A stretch of DNA of 64,000 nucleotides from Thiodiazotropha sp040506775 (GTDB taxonomy: Bacteria > Pseudomonadota > Gammaproteobacteria > Chromatiales > Chromatiaceae). The notes beneath the pieces were generated by a model. It worked only from the letters and a program-made list of their open reading frames with translations, searched no databases and was not told the origin of the DNA. Positions 24,734-33,731 of this stretch are shown piece after piece; the first letter of the stretch is position 1; each line of letters starts with the position of its first letter. The stretch lies in assembly GCA_040506775.1 (NCBI GenBank), contig JBEVWC010000002.1, forward strand, positions 62,001 to 126,000, in the 5' to 3' direction. The position numbers were made by a program, and so were the translations under genes.

Positions 24734-26485
24734 TCAGTTGCGCGGCCGTTTTTGCTTCCTGGGTTTTTGCGACGCTTTCGGGGCTTTTTTATCCCGCTGT
24801 CTGGGCGCCTGATCCACGCGTGAAATATTCAGTTTCTGGCCACACACCCAGGTGTTCCGCAGGTGCTTGAAGACGTCATCCGGCATGCCTTGCGGAAGAT
24901 CCACCATGCTGTAGTCGTCCTGAATGTCGATATGCCCGATGAACTGGGCATCCAGGCCCGCTTCATTGGCGATCGCACCGACGATGTTGCCCGGTTTGAC
25001 CTGGTGGTTGTGTCCCACTTCGACCCGGTACCTTTCCATCCCTTCGTCGGGTTGGCGGGGCGATGCGCTGCGCCGGGGTGCTTTTTTACCCCGTTCCGCT
25101 CTGTCCGGCCTTTGTGATGAGAAATCCTCCCTGCGCCGGGGAGATTTCGTCGGATCCTTTTCCTTAAGCAGTAGAGGCTGATCACCCAGGGACAGTTTGG
25201 CCAGAGCGGCGGCGATCTCAAGGGCCGGCACATCATGCTCCTGCTGATACTGTTCGAGCAGTTCGTGCAGGTACTGCAGTTCTCCGGCCGCCAGGGTATC
25301 GGTAATACGCTGTTTGAAATCCTGGATGCGCTTGTTGTTCACCACCTCGTTGCTGGGCAGGGTAAGTGCCTCGATCTTATGCCGGGTCGCCTTTTCGATG
25401 GCGCCCAGCATGCGACGCTCCCGGGGTGCCACGAACAAGATCGCGTCACCGTTGCGTCCGGCCCGACCGGTGCGCCCGATACGATGGATATAGGCTTCCG
25501 TGTCATAGGGTATGTCGAAGTTGATTACGTGGCTGATCCGCTCCACATCCAGACCCCGGGCCGCCACATCGGTTGCGACCAGGATGTCCAGGGAACCCCG
25601 TTTCAGACGGGTCACCATCTGTTCGCGATGGTTCTGCGCCATGTCCCCGTTGAGGGCCGCGGCGGCGTAACCTCGTGCCTCCAGCCGCTCCGCGAGTTCC
25701 ACGGTGGCGGTCTTGGTTCTGACGAAGATGATGATGGCGTCGAAAGGTTCAACCTCGAGAATCCGCGTCAGGGCATCCAGCTTGTGCAGTCCGTCCACCA
25801 GCCAGTAACGCTGACGAATGGTCTCCGCGGTTGCGGTCTGGCTCTTGATGGCGATCTCAACCGGCTGGTTCAGATAGCGCCGGGCGATGCGTTGCACCTC
25901 TTTCGGCATGGTGGCCGAGAACAGTACCGTCTGGCGACTCTCAGGAGTCTGCCCCAGGATCCATTCCACATCGTCGATAAAGCCCATGCGCAGCATCTCA
26001 TCGGCTTCATCCAGCACCAGGGTGTTCAGGGCGTCCAGTTGCAGGGTGCCGCGGCGCATGTGATCCATCACCCGTCCAGGTGTGCCGACCACCACATGCA
26101 CACCCCGTTTCAGATTGCGGATCTGGCTGGTGTAGTCCTGACCGCCGTACACCGGCAGGACGTGGAATCCTTTCAGTTGGGAGGCGTAACGCTGAAAGGC
26201 CTCCGCCACCTGAATGGCCAGCTCCCGGGTGGGAGTCAGCACCAGGGCCTGTACCCCGCTTGCCTTGAGGTCGAGACGTGCCAGCAGGGGCAGGGCAAAC
26301 GCCGCAGTCTTGCCGGTACCGGTCGGCGCATGTCCGAGCAGATCCAGGCCTTCGAGCAGGGAAGGGATGGTTTGCGCCTGAATCGGCGAAGGGGTTTCAT
26401 ACCCCACCTGGTTGAGCGCCTCGAGCAAAGGCTTGGGCAGATTCAACGCATCAAAACGTTCGACGGGGACAGGGTCGGAGGACAT
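24734..26485 (-). CDS. deaD: DEAD-box ATP-dependent RNA helicase, DeaD/CsdA type
   Basis: Unwinds RNA during ribosome assembly and mRNA turnover, particularly in the cold. 583 aa: Q motif region (F-x-LNLPKPLLEAL), motif I APTGTGKTAAFALP, DEAD in VLDEADEML, SAT, then the helicase C domain with ARGLDVERISHVINFD and HRIGRTGRAGRNG. A DbpA-type RNA-binding fold (about 475-550) and a basic tail complete the DeaD layout. ATG 26485 is preferred; the 27 residues before it are Pro/Arg-rich and atypical. Confidence 0.94.
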   Translation of the reverse strand: MSSDPVPVERFDALNLPKPLLEALNQVGYETPSPIQAQTIPSLLEGLDLLGHAPTGTGKTAAFALPLLARLDLKASGVQALVLTPTRELAIQVAEAFQRYASQLKGFHVLPVYGGQDYTSQIRNLKRGVHVVVGTPGRVMDHMRRGTLQLDALNTLVLDEADEMLRMGFIDDVEWILGQTPESRQTVLFSATMPKEVQRIARRYLNQPVEIAIKSQTATAETIRQRYWLVDGLHKLDALTRILEVEPFDAIIIFVRTKTATVELAERLEARGYAAAALNGDMAQNHREQMVTRLKRGSLDILVATDVAARGLDVERISHVINFDIPYDTEAYIHRIGRTGRAGRNGDAILFVAPRERRMLGAIEKATRHKIEALTLPSNEVVNNKRIQDFKQRITDTLAAGELQYLHELLEQYQQEHDVPALEIAAALAKLSLGDQPLLLKEKDPTKSPRRREDFSSQRPDRAERGKKAPRRSASPRQPDEGMERYRVEVGHNHQVKPGNIVGAIANEAGLDAQFIGHIDIQDDYSMVDLPQGMPDDVFKHLRNTWVCGQKLNISRVDQAPRQRDKKAPKASQKPRKQKRPRN

Positions 26486-26712
26486 GGCAGGATTCCTGAA
26501 GGGGAGCAGAGGCTGACGGCATCGGGCCGGGCGGGGAAGTATACTGGTCCAGCGCCTGGATTGCATCCGGGATTTAACATAAATGTAAAGTCCGGGTGTG
26601 GCAGGATCAGCCTGGCCATAGCCTTGCTAGGGTACGACAGCAGATATATTGCGATTCTCGTTCAGTGCAAAGGAACGGGGTTCCTGTCGTTTCGGGCGGG
26701 AGACTCGGTGGG

Positions 26713-27012
26713 TTATTTGAACAGATCCTCCGCCGCTTTTCGTAGCGCGTCGTCCGACCCGGTGGCGCTGCCTTGCAAGGGTGTCATGGTAGCTTCGAAG
26801 AGTTCACAGAAATTGGATTTTTCCTTTTCCAGCACCCGCTCAACGGCCGGCTCCTCACACTGATTGGGTCGGGCGGGGGCGTACCAGCGACAGTTACGGC
26901 AGACCCGGGTGGGTTTGCCGCAATTGCGACAGGTGGTCTCCCGGCCATAGTCCGCGGCCTCGAATTCCTGTCCGCAATGCCAGCATTTGCCCAGTATGGT
27001 TGCCTGATTCAT
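26713..27012 (-). CDS. Zinc-ribbon protein
   Basis: A 99-aa soluble protein with a likely structural zinc ribbon: CWHCG (near residue 10), CRNCG (near 29) and a third CRNC pair, followed by a Cys in PNQCEEP and another in NFCELF. It ends in a short acidic helix. It may bind nucleic acid or a partner protein; no specific function is known to me. ATG 27012 gives a compact start; the upstream in-frame ATG at 27081 adds 23 unlikely residues. Confidence 0.75.
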   Translation of the reverse strand: MNQATILGKCWHCGQEFEAADYGRETTCRNCGKPTRVCRNCRWYAPARPNQCEEPAVERVLEKEKSNFCELFEATMTPLQGSATGSDDALRKAAEDLFK

Positions 27013-27207
27013 GTGCTGTTCTCCCGGCGGATGGCCATGATGAATGATTTCACGGCTGTAAATTATCCGTCTACGAGGCATTCGGCAAGCAGAGCAGGTT
27101 GGCCAACCTGGGGTGCCAGGCTACCCGGTGAATGCGTGCTTCGAGAGAAACCTGTCGCAACCCCTGCGACCCACCGAAGTGGACATCATACGGGGGCAGG
27201 GGTTTTC

Positions 27208-27537
27208 TCAGCAGCCATCGTCTTCTGTAACAACCTTGCCGGTTTCGGAATCCTTCTTCGGTTGACCCTTTGGATCAGTGACCACGATGCCGGTGAACAT
27301 CATGGATTGAATCCGTGCAAAATGCTGGTCCATCGCCTGGCCCACCTGACGGTCGGTCAGTCCATGATAGATTTCGATACGGCCTTCGCGCTCTGACTGC
27401 ACTTCCGCCTGGGTCGGGTGCATCAACCGCCGGGTTTGCCACTCATCGGTGTTTGAGTCTCCCAGCAGGGTATCGGTATCGATGATGCAAATCGTGCAGA
27501 TCAGTCCCACGAACAGCCATTGATTACGTTGCTTCAT
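27208..27537 (-). CDS. Hypothetical exported protein
   Basis: A 109-aa protein with a hydrophobic N-terminus (residues 6-22) that looks like a signal peptide or anchor. The mature part is polar with the segment GLTDRQVGQAMDQHFARIQSMMF near the middle and a Lys/Asp-rich end closing in a single Cys. No family recognised. An AGGAGGCGAC ribosome site precedes ATG 27537. A palindrome 75 bases upstream (27613-27632) could be its operator. Confidence 0.65.
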   Translation of the reverse strand: MKQRNQWLFVGLICTICIIDTDTLLGDSNTDEWQTRRLMHPTQAEVQSEREGRIEIYHGLTDRQVGQAMDQHFARIQSMMFTGIVVTDPKGQPKKDSETGKVVTEDDGC

Positions 27538-27612
27538 TGTCGCCTCCTCGTGAAGTGCGCTTCACATTAAGGGTTCAGGTCAGGCTACGTCTGTTGAACA
27601 GGCTAGGGCGTA

Positions 27613-27632
27613 TCACAACCAAAGGGTTGTGA
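27613..27632. promoter_or_regulatory. Perfect inverted repeat, possible operator
   Basis: TCACAACC and GGTTGTGA are separated by AAAG, giving an 8-bp dyad upstream of the minus-strand gene that starts at 27537. The symmetry suits a dimeric regulator or a small RNA hairpin. There is no T run on either side. The rest of 27538-27769 shows nothing recognised. Confidence 0.35.
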
Positions 27633-27769
27633 TTACTCACACTCCAGTTGTGTCAAATTCACGATTTGCGGGGAACAGGTTGCGGCGGAACACCCCGGTC
27701 AGGGGTCATCAATCAAGGCAGGCAGGGGCTGAGCGTGCGTAGCGGAGAGGAAACATGATGTTTCAGATC

Positions 27770-27796
27770 CTCTCCCGGCAAGCAATGCCGGGAGAG
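27770..27796 (-). terminator. Strong stem-loop after the metallophosphoesterase gene
   Basis: CTCTCCCGGCA and TGCCGGGAGAG form a perfect 11-bp stem around a 5-base loop, 26 bases beyond the stop of the minus-strand gene. No U tract follows on the minus strand, so it may act as an RNA 3'-end stabiliser rather than a classic terminator. Confidence 0.5.
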
Positions 27797-27821
27797 AAGA
27801 AACAATACAAAGGAACAGAGA

Positions 27822-28865
27822 TCAGCGATTGGCCTCGATGATCATGGGTTGAAAACGAAACACCTCAGGACTGTCCGGGTCCACCTGCACATCCACCCAG
27901 TGAACCCGCTGGTCCCCAAAATTTTCCACCCGGGTAAAGTTCGGCACAAAACTGTTTGCGATCAGGCCCGGTTTGTCGACGCGAAAATAGTGGGAATCCC
28001 CATGCGCAAGCACCACCGGTTTGCCGAATTGCAGGGTACGTTGTTCCAGCGCCTCGAGGATCTCGGTAAAGCCCAGACGCGCCGCAGCCAATGCATCACC
28101 ACTCGGTAGCGCATAGCCAACCTCCAGCACCGGGTTGGCCTGCATCATGAACAGGATTCCGGGTGCCCGGGTTCTTTCCGCCTGGTCGAAACTGTCATGG
28201 ATCCAGGCGACCGCCGCCTCGATTCTGCGTGCTGCCTCGGCATCATCCTGATCCGTGCGCACCGCGGCGGAAGCCGGGTCGAAGGGTGCCAGGCCGTTGT
28301 TGCTGCCGACCACATGCAGTGCCGCGAAGATCACACCCTGTTTCGACCAGCGTACATTCTCGGGAAACTCCTCATATCCCGGCAGGGTCGCCTGGGTTTC
28401 CACCCTGCGGGGTTTGCCGCCGATGGTCTTTCCCGGCTCCGCAAAGAAGATTTCGCGCAACCGGCTCAAGCGTTCAAGCGGTTGGTATTCACCGGCCTTG
28501 ACCCGGTGACAGTCGGTCCACTCATTGTCACCCGGGGTGTAGATGAATGGCATTTTGATCTGGTTGTAACGTGCGAGGCGATCCTCAAACAGGGCGTCGC
28601 TGCATTCGCTGGAACCGCTTTTGATATCGCCGGTATGGATGACCCAACGCAGATCCTGACGATCATTCAGGGCATCGATCAGATTATCGAATGGGGGATA
28701 GTCCGAGTAGGGCGGTACGCCGTATGGTGTGTCACCGATGAGTGCAAAATGATAACCCTTACTGTCCTTGTGATCCTGGTTTCGTGAATTGTCAGAATGA
28801 TAAGCCATCACCGGAGCCGAAAGGGCAAACACGGCGAGTGCGGTTACGATCTGTCTGTTGAACAT
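27822..28865 (-). CDS. Secreted calcineurin-like metallophosphoesterase
   Basis: A 347-aa exported protein with signal peptide 1-21 (cleavage after VMA). The phosphoesterase metal motifs are FALIGDTPYG (about 41-50), VIHTGDIKSG, PGDNEWTDC and, near the end, VLAHGDSHYFRVD. Such proteins hydrolyse phosphate esters in the periplasm or outside the cell; the substrate is unknown. The gene stands alone between hairpin 27770-27796 and a 172-base upstream space. Confidence 0.88.
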   Translation of the reverse strand: MFNRQIVTALAVFALSAPVMAYHSDNSRNQDHKDSKGYHFALIGDTPYGVPPYSDYPPFDNLIDALNDRQDLRWVIHTGDIKSGSSECSDALFEDRLARYNQIKMPFIYTPGDNEWTDCHRVKAGEYQPLERLSRLREIFFAEPGKTIGGKPRRVETQATLPGYEEFPENVRWSKQGVIFAALHVVGSNNGLAPFDPASAAVRTDQDDAEAARRIEAAVAWIHDSFDQAERTRAPGILFMMQANPVLEVGYALPSGDALAAARLGFTEILEALEQRTLQFGKPVVLAHGDSHYFRVDKPGLIANSFVPNFTRVENFGDQRVHWVDVQVDPDSPEVFRFQPMIIEANR

Positions 28866-29037
28866 CTGAATTTCCTCTCTGCGGGTTGGCTGCGGGAGCG
28901 CAGAGTCTAGGCGGCGATGATTGCAGCCATCTTTCAGCGGTGGGTTGTTTGCATGACAGGGTCAAGCGATGCTGTGGGTCGATTCAGATTACAGATCGTG
29001 ATAACGGCAAAATGCCGGACGGCTGGGCAACAGGCTT

Positions 29038-29691
29038 TCAGTCCGATTGGGTGATGGTGGTGAAATCCCGGGTGATGGAATCCGCATCGTGAGGATGCAG
29101 GAAGTAGGCGAAAAAACGGCCCTGGGGATCTACCAGGATGATCGAGGCGGTATGGTCCATAACGTAGCCCATGGCGCTGTCCTGGGTGTCCACCCGCTGG
29201 TAGAGGATGCCGAGGGGGCGGGTCAGTTTCTGGAGTTCCTGTTGGGTGCCGGTGACCCCAAGAAACGCCGGGTCGAAGTAGGTGACATATTCCGCAAGGC
29301 GTGCCGGGGTGTCTCGCTCTGGGTCGATGGAAACGAAAACCACCTGGAATGGGGCGTGCTGCGCCTGAGCGCGGATCCTGTTGCTGACTTCACTCATGAT
29401 CGAAAGCGTGGTGGGACAGATATCCGGACAATAGGTGTAGCCGAAACTCATGAAGGTCCAGTGGCCCAGCAGCCTCTGGTTGTCGTAGGTCTGGCCCAGT
29501 TGATCAGTGAGGGAAAATGCTTTCAAGCGCCGGGGTTCCCCGACAGCACTGGCTTCCGTGTGCAGCGGTTGCTGGGGTTTTCCGACGGCGTTTGGGAAGT
29601 AAAAGTATAAAATCGCCAGTAATCCGCCGATCAGTGCAGGCACCGCCAGTAGAAAAGTCCAACCCAGGCGGATGGTTCGGCTGTCAGGCAT
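29038..29691 (-). CDS. SCO1/SenC copper chaperone
   Basis: A membrane-anchored thioredoxin-fold protein that delivers copper to, or reduces, the CuA site of cytochrome oxidase. 217 aa with one N-terminal membrane helix (about 9-33). The copper-binding CxxxC motif is in TYCPDICPTTL and the distal His in MDHTASIILVD. Length and motifs are typical. No oxidase genes are nearby. ATG 29691 is chosen over 29736 because it places the helix at the N-terminus. Confidence 0.92.
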   Translation of the reverse strand: MPDSRTIRLGWTFLLAVPALIGGLLAILYFYFPNAVGKPQQPLHTEASAVGEPRRLKAFSLTDQLGQTYDNQRLLGHWTFMSFGYTYCPDICPTTLSIMSEVSNRIRAQAQHAPFQVVFVSIDPERDTPARLAEYVTYFDPAFLGVTGTQQELQKLTRPLGILYQRVDTQDSAMGYVMDHTASIILVDPQGRFFAYFLHPHDADSITRDFTTITQSD

Positions 29692-29814
29692 GCAGGGATA
29701 CCGCGATTCCACTCCAATTCGAGCGCTTCCCGACATTATAGAGAGAAGTCTCGCTGGCGCACCACCCCGGTTTATCAGCCGCCAGGGAGGGCCACTACGC
29801 AGACAGGCGCGGGA

Positions 29815-30495
29815 TCAGTGATCGAGGGAGTAGGCCATGGCGTATCGAACCGGCATCGGGCAGGGTATCTGTGTCGGTACTTCGGGCAGGGGGACGGCGG
29901 CCTCGATGGCATCACTGGCAGCCTTGCGCAGGATGCTGTGCGAGCCGTCGACGTTGAGTTCGGAGACCCGGCCGTCACAACTGAGGCTGAAACTGACCTG
30001 CACCTTACCCTGGATATTGCGTCGTCGAGCACTGTTGGGATAGTGCTTGTGTTCCTCGATTCTGGCCAGCAGACGGGCCAGATACTGTTCCCGGAGATTC
30101 GCCTGGGGTGCGGCTTTGGGGGGGGCGGAACGGGATTTGGTCGCGATCTTTTCCACGGGTTTGGGGTCCGGTTTCGGGGGCGGCTGGGGGAGCGGTTTTT
30201 TCACCTGCTTCTTGGGTGTCGGTTTTGGTTTGGGTTTTGGCTTCGGCTTGGGTTTTGGCTTGGGCGGTGGTTCAACGGGTTCCTCGACGACCGGCTTGGG
30301 CTGTTGCGCGATTTGCGGGATCACCTCCGGCTCAGGCTCCGGAAAATTCAAATGCACCACCACCGGTTCGATCTTGGGTCGATCCAGTGCGGCTTGTTCG
30401 ATGCGCTGGTCTGACCATTGCAGGATCATCATGCCATGCACCAGCGCAGAGGTCAGGATGGCAAGCAAGCGCCAGCCGTAAATGCCTTCGATCAT
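29815..30495 (-). CDS. tonB: TonB energy transducer
   Basis: Couples the proton motive force, through ExbB-ExbD, to outer-membrane receptors. 226 aa: membrane anchor (about 8-25) with the functional His in SALVHGMMIL, then a periplasmic Pro-rich spacer with about eight consecutive Lys-Pro pairs (near residues 78-95), and a TonB C-terminal domain (about 140-226) with HKHYPNSARRRNIQGKVQVSF. Its start overlaps the exbD stop (ATGA). No receptor or siderophore gene is in the window and no clear Fur box was seen upstream of exbB. Confidence 0.93.
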   Translation of the reverse strand: MIEGIYGWRLLAILTSALVHGMMILQWSDQRIEQAALDRPKIEPVVVHLNFPEPEPEVIPQIAQQPKPVVEEPVEPPPKPKPKPKPKPKPKPTPKKQVKKPLPQPPPKPDPKPVEKIATKSRSAPPKAAPQANLREQYLARLLARIEEHKHYPNSARRRNIQGKVQVSFSLSCDGRVSELNVDGSHSILRKAASDAIEAAVPLPEVPTQIPCPMPVRYAMAYSLDH

Positions 30496-30893
30496 GGTTT
30501 GTCGGTGAGGATGTCGAGGGATTCGGCACCCGCACTACGTGCCGCATCGATGATCCTGATGCCCGTTCCAAAGTAGGCATTTCGATCACCTTTGAGGCGC
30601 ACGAAGCGCTTTCCAGGGGCATGCAGTGCACCGCGCAGGGTCTCTTCCAGGTCGTCCATCTCGGTGGCGTTCCCATCGACCATGATCTGCCCGTTTGGCA
30701 ACAGGGCCACCTCGACAGTATCGTCCTCGACGCTGGGCTGACTGCTCTGCGCCTCGGGCAGTTGAATGTCGATCGCCTGATCCTCGATGAAATGGGCGGT
30801 CAGCATGAAGAAAACCAGCAGCAGGAAGACGATGTCGATCAATGGGGTGAGATTCAACACCTGACTGGAGCGCCGCCGAACCTCATACGCCAT
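30492..30893 (-). CDS. exbD: ExbD biopolymer transport protein
   Basis: A 133-aa inner-membrane protein of the TonB motor. It has one membrane helix near residues 14-36 with the essential Asp in LTPLIDIVFLLLVFF, and a periplasmic domain. It overlaps exbB by 11 bases and tonB by 4 bases, so the three are made as a unit. Confidence 0.94.
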   Translation of the reverse strand: MAYEVRRRSSQVLNLTPLIDIVFLLLVFFMLTAHFIEDQAIDIQLPEAQSSQPSVEDDTVEVALLPNGQIMVDGNATEMDDLEETLRGALHAPGKRFVRLKGDRNAYFGTGIRIIDAARSAGAESLDILTDKP

Positions 30894-31545
30894 CGGTGAT
30901 GTTCTCCCAACGGTGACTGGGGGCTTGCATGGATTCTGATGCCGGTTGCTGACTGCGGCGTTCCAGGAGCAGGGCGATTGCCCGTTCCATTCTGCTGGCC
31001 CAGCGTTCCAGGCTGCCCTCCAGGAAGTGCAACAAAAGCAGCAAGGGTATCGCTACCGCCAGTCCTACCCCGGTGGTGATCATGGCTTCCCAGATTCCTC
31101 CTGCCAGCGCCTGAGCGTCCACTTTGCCACCGGCTTGTTCGATGACCATGAAGGCCTTGATCATACCGGTGATGGTGCCGAGCAGGCCGAGTAGGGGTGC
31201 CGTGTTGCCGAGTATCGACAGGGTGCGCAAGCCAAATTCCATGCGCTGCAGCTCGGAAGCCCGAATGCGGTTTCCCACACCCTTGAGATCCACGACCCCC
31301 TGCGATTCTGCCTCGATCATGCCGCGCAGGATATTCGCTTCCGGTCCCTTCAATGTCTCCACCTGCTGCGCTGCGTCCGTTTGTTCGAGCAGGTGGTTGA
31401 GCTTCGAAAGCCAGGTTTTCGGGAGTTTGCGCAGACGCAGGAAAAGAAAGTATCGCTCCAGCACGATGGCCAGTCCGATCGAGGAGTAAGCCGCAAGAAT
31501 CCAGATTACCGGTCCGCCTTTGGTGATCAATTCAGCAACATTCAT
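30883..31545 (-). CDS. exbB: ExbB / MotA-TolQ-ExbB proton channel protein
   Basis: A 220-aa three-helix inner-membrane protein that forms the pentameric channel around ExbD. The conserved block LSILGNTAPLLGLLGTITGMIKAF and the final helix ITTGVGLAVAIPLLLLLHFL are present. First gene of the exbB-exbD-tonB operon. The divergent space to nudF (31546-31781) probably holds the promoters, but no strong boxes could be fixed. Confidence 0.94.
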   Translation of the reverse strand: MNVAELITKGGPVIWILAAYSSIGLAIVLERYFLFLRLRKLPKTWLSKLNHLLEQTDAAQQVETLKGPEANILRGMIEAESQGVVDLKGVGNRIRASELQRMEFGLRTLSILGNTAPLLGLLGTITGMIKAFMVIEQAGGKVDAQALAGGIWEAMITTGVGLAVAIPLLLLLHFLEGSLERWASRMERAIALLLERRSQQPASESMQAPSHRWENITDGV

Positions 31546-31781
31546 AATAGGTCCGTTTCGCTACGCTCGGTCAGTGTCATCTCGCGCCCGGCTGTTGAGC
31601 GGAAAGCCACCCGGTTCAGACGCACGAGTCCATCCGCTAAGAAAGCAATAACGGGGCCAGCTCATAAGTTGTTGAAATAACGTTCATTGGTGAAAAAAGG
31701 CCGATGGCAAAGTGGGTGAAATCGCGTAATCTGTGGCAGAACGCGCAGCCGGTTTGCATCCCAAAGGAATCACGATTTCAA

Positions 31782-32378
31782 ATGAACTATCAATATCAGA
31801 TCCTCAACCGTGAACCCGTCTTCCGGGGCTTTCTCAAAGTGCATCGTTACGAACTCAAACACGAACTCTTCCAGGGCGGTGAGAGCCAACCCCTGATACG
31901 GGAGAGACTCGAGGATATTGGTGCGGTATCGGTGCTGTTGTATGACCCGAAGCGTGACCAGGTGGTCCTGGTGGAACAGTTCCGCATCGGTGCGGTGGGC
32001 TACCTGGAATCCCCCTGGCTGCTGGAGACCATCGGTGGTCTTCAGACGGATGGTGAGGGGGAAGAGTCGGTGGCCCGGCGTGAGGCTCTGGAGGAGGCTG
32101 ATTGCAAGATCGGACGACTGGTCAGGATCTGCGAATTCATGGTCAGCCCCGGAATCTCCGTTGACCGGATCAAGCTCTACTGCGGCGAAGTGGATGCCTC
32201 CCGGGCCGGTGGCGTACATGGCCTGGACCATGAGGGGGAGGATATCCGGGTCGTGGTGATGGAGGCGGATGCGGCGATTGCCGAGCTATACGGGGGACGG
32301 GCAAACTCGACCAGTATCATCATGGCTCTGCAATGGCTGGCACTGCACCGAACGGAACTGAGGGAGACCTGGGCCTGA
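31782..32378 (+). CDS. nudF: NUDIX hydrolase, ADP-ribose pyrophosphatase type
   Basis: Hydrolyses ADP-ribose to AMP and ribose phosphate. 198 aa, close to E. coli NudF. The Nudix box runs from GLQTDGE to REALEEADCKIG; the Gly normally found after EEA is replaced by Asp, a mild deviation from GX5EX7REUXEEXGU while all catalytic Glu remain. The ADPRase-type Pro downstream is in VSPGISVDRI. ATG 31782 fits the family start MNYQYQI; an upstream ATG at 31704 adds 26 atypical residues. Confidence 0.9.
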   Translation: MNYQYQILNREPVFRGFLKVHRYELKHELFQGGESQPLIRERLEDIGAVSVLLYDPKRDQVVLVEQFRIGAVGYLESPWLLETIGGLQTDGEGEESVARREALEEADCKIGRLVRICEFMVSPGISVDRIKLYCGEVDASRAGGVHGLDHEGEDIRVVVMEADAAIAELYGGRANSTSIIMALQWLALHRTELRETWA

Positions 32379-32531
32379 TTCTGCCCAAGCGTTGCTGCCG
32401 GGATTTTACAACTCAAGTTTCGGAACTCAAATCCAGCGCGCGAATACACATGACTTATTGAATGGCATGCACGAGGCTTAAAAAACGTGGTAACCGGGGA
32501 TCCTCTCACGACCCTTCGCATAAAGAATTGC

Positions 32532-32650
32532 TTTAACCACGAAGGACACGAAGAGCACGAAGGATCAGGCGAGCAATCATTCAGTCTCATTGCGTAGCGT
32601 TTAGATATTGAAATCCATGCCCACGCCGCTTCGTGATCTTCGTGGTAAAA
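32532..32650. repeat. Inverted-repeat element with CACGAAG motifs
   Basis: The left arm has TTTAACCACGAAGGACACG followed by AAGAGCACGAAGG, and the right arm has CTTCGTGATCTTCGTGGTAA, so the ends are inverted repeats around a roughly 70-base centre. It is a widespread type of intergenic element in proteobacteria. It occupies most of the 396-base gap (32379-32774) between two convergent genes; the remainder shows nothing recognised. Confidence 0.65.
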
Positions 32651-32774
32651 ATCAGTGTCGGCTATTGCCCTGTATAAGCACAGTCGTCGCAAGGACCCGT
32701 ATACCCTGTACCTGGAGCATTAGTGATCGTGTTGTTCACTCGAATGAAATTCGTTCTGAACTCCGAGACTTGAG

Positions 32775-33731
32775 TTATAAATGCAGGCGGGAGAGTTCCC
32801 GGTCCGGTACCGCGTTGGCCCAGATCTCATCGAACAGTTCGGCCATGCGTTTCACCCGGACCCGATCGTTGTAGCAGGCGGTGGCGATCAAGTTGTCCCG
32901 CCGAGGTCGGTGCAGGTAGCCGCAGTTATCGACGAAGAGGAAATTTTCCTCCACGTCGATGTGCTCATCCGCAGGCTTGCGAATTTCGATCGCCGAGGTC
33001 AGACGCTGTGCCAGATCCACCAGCCGGTGTCCCTGTTGTACGACCCGCCGGTTGTCCTGCAGCAGGATACGGATCTGGCTGTAGCGGGATCTCAGGGCAA
33101 GCTGCTTGATGGCGTCCAGGCAGACCGGCTGTTCGTACACCAGCGGGTCGAGGTCCAGACTCAGTACACACAGACTGCGCCGGGCCTGGCGAATCAGCCG
33201 GGTGGTATGGATCTGGTGATCTTCGAGGTGCCGGAGACTGAAACGCTCGTTACTCTCACTCAAGGTGGCCAGGCTCAGGTCGTCTCGGGCCCTTTCACCC
33301 GCCAGCATGAATTCCATGCTGCGGTGGGGTATCCCCGCTTCTTCATAGACCTCGCCCAGGGGAACGAACCCAAGTCGTTCATAAAACGGGACTGCGTGAA
33401 CCTGGGCATGCAGAAACAGCCGATCGAGCTGTCGCTGGTCCGCCTCTTCCATGAGCGCCAGTAAAAGTGCGGTGCCGATCCCCCGGTTGCGCCATGCGGG
33501 CAGTACTGCCATGCGCCCGATCTGGCCACTGCCCAACAGGCGCGCAGAACCGATGGCCTGCTGCTCATTATCCAGGGCCAGCAGGTGGTAGGCGGTGAGA
33601 TCATCGTCATCCCACTCCAGTTCGGGGGGTACACCCTGTTCATCGATGAATACCGGCACCCGGACACTTGCCAGCAGTGTCCGCTCCCCCGGCCAGCGCG
33701 CCGGACGGATGGTGTAGCCGTTATCGTTCAT
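32775..33731 (-). CDS. GNAT acetyltransferase with DUF7931-type C-terminal domain
   Basis: A two-domain protein of 318 aa. Residues 1-145 are a GNAT N-acetyltransferase with the acetyl-CoA loop RNRGIGTALL and the AVPFYERLGF segment. Residues about 160-318 are a separate domain (HLEDHQIHTTRLIRQARRS start, DNCGYLHRP), seen in gammaproteobacteria only next to or fused to such acetyltransferases. The substrate is unknown. It overlaps roxA by 11 bases, which suggests translational coupling to a ribosome-modifying enzyme. Confidence 0.85.
   Translation of the reverse strand: MNDNGYTIRPARWPGERTLLASVRVPVFIDEQGVPPELEWDDDDLTAYHLLALDNEQQAIGSARLLGSGQIGRMAVLPAWRNRGIGTALLLALMEEADQRQLDRLFLHAQVHAVPFYERLGFVPLGEVYEEAGIPHRSMEFMLAGERARDDLSLATLSESNERFSLRHLEDHQIHTTRLIRQARRSLCVLSLDLDPLVYEQPVCLDAIKQLALRSRYSQIRILLQDNRRVVQQGHRLVDLAQRLTSAIEIRKPADEHIDVEENFLFVDNCGYLHRPRRDNLIATACYNDRVRVKRMAELFDEIWANAVPDRELSRLHL

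Noticed and set aside
25235..26863. 542-aa plus-strand open frame
   Set aside because: Fully antisense to deaD, whose motifs are clear; no domain seen in the antisense frame.
31546..31781. Fur box upstream of exbB
   Set aside because: No sequence close to the 19-base Fur consensus was found on either strand.
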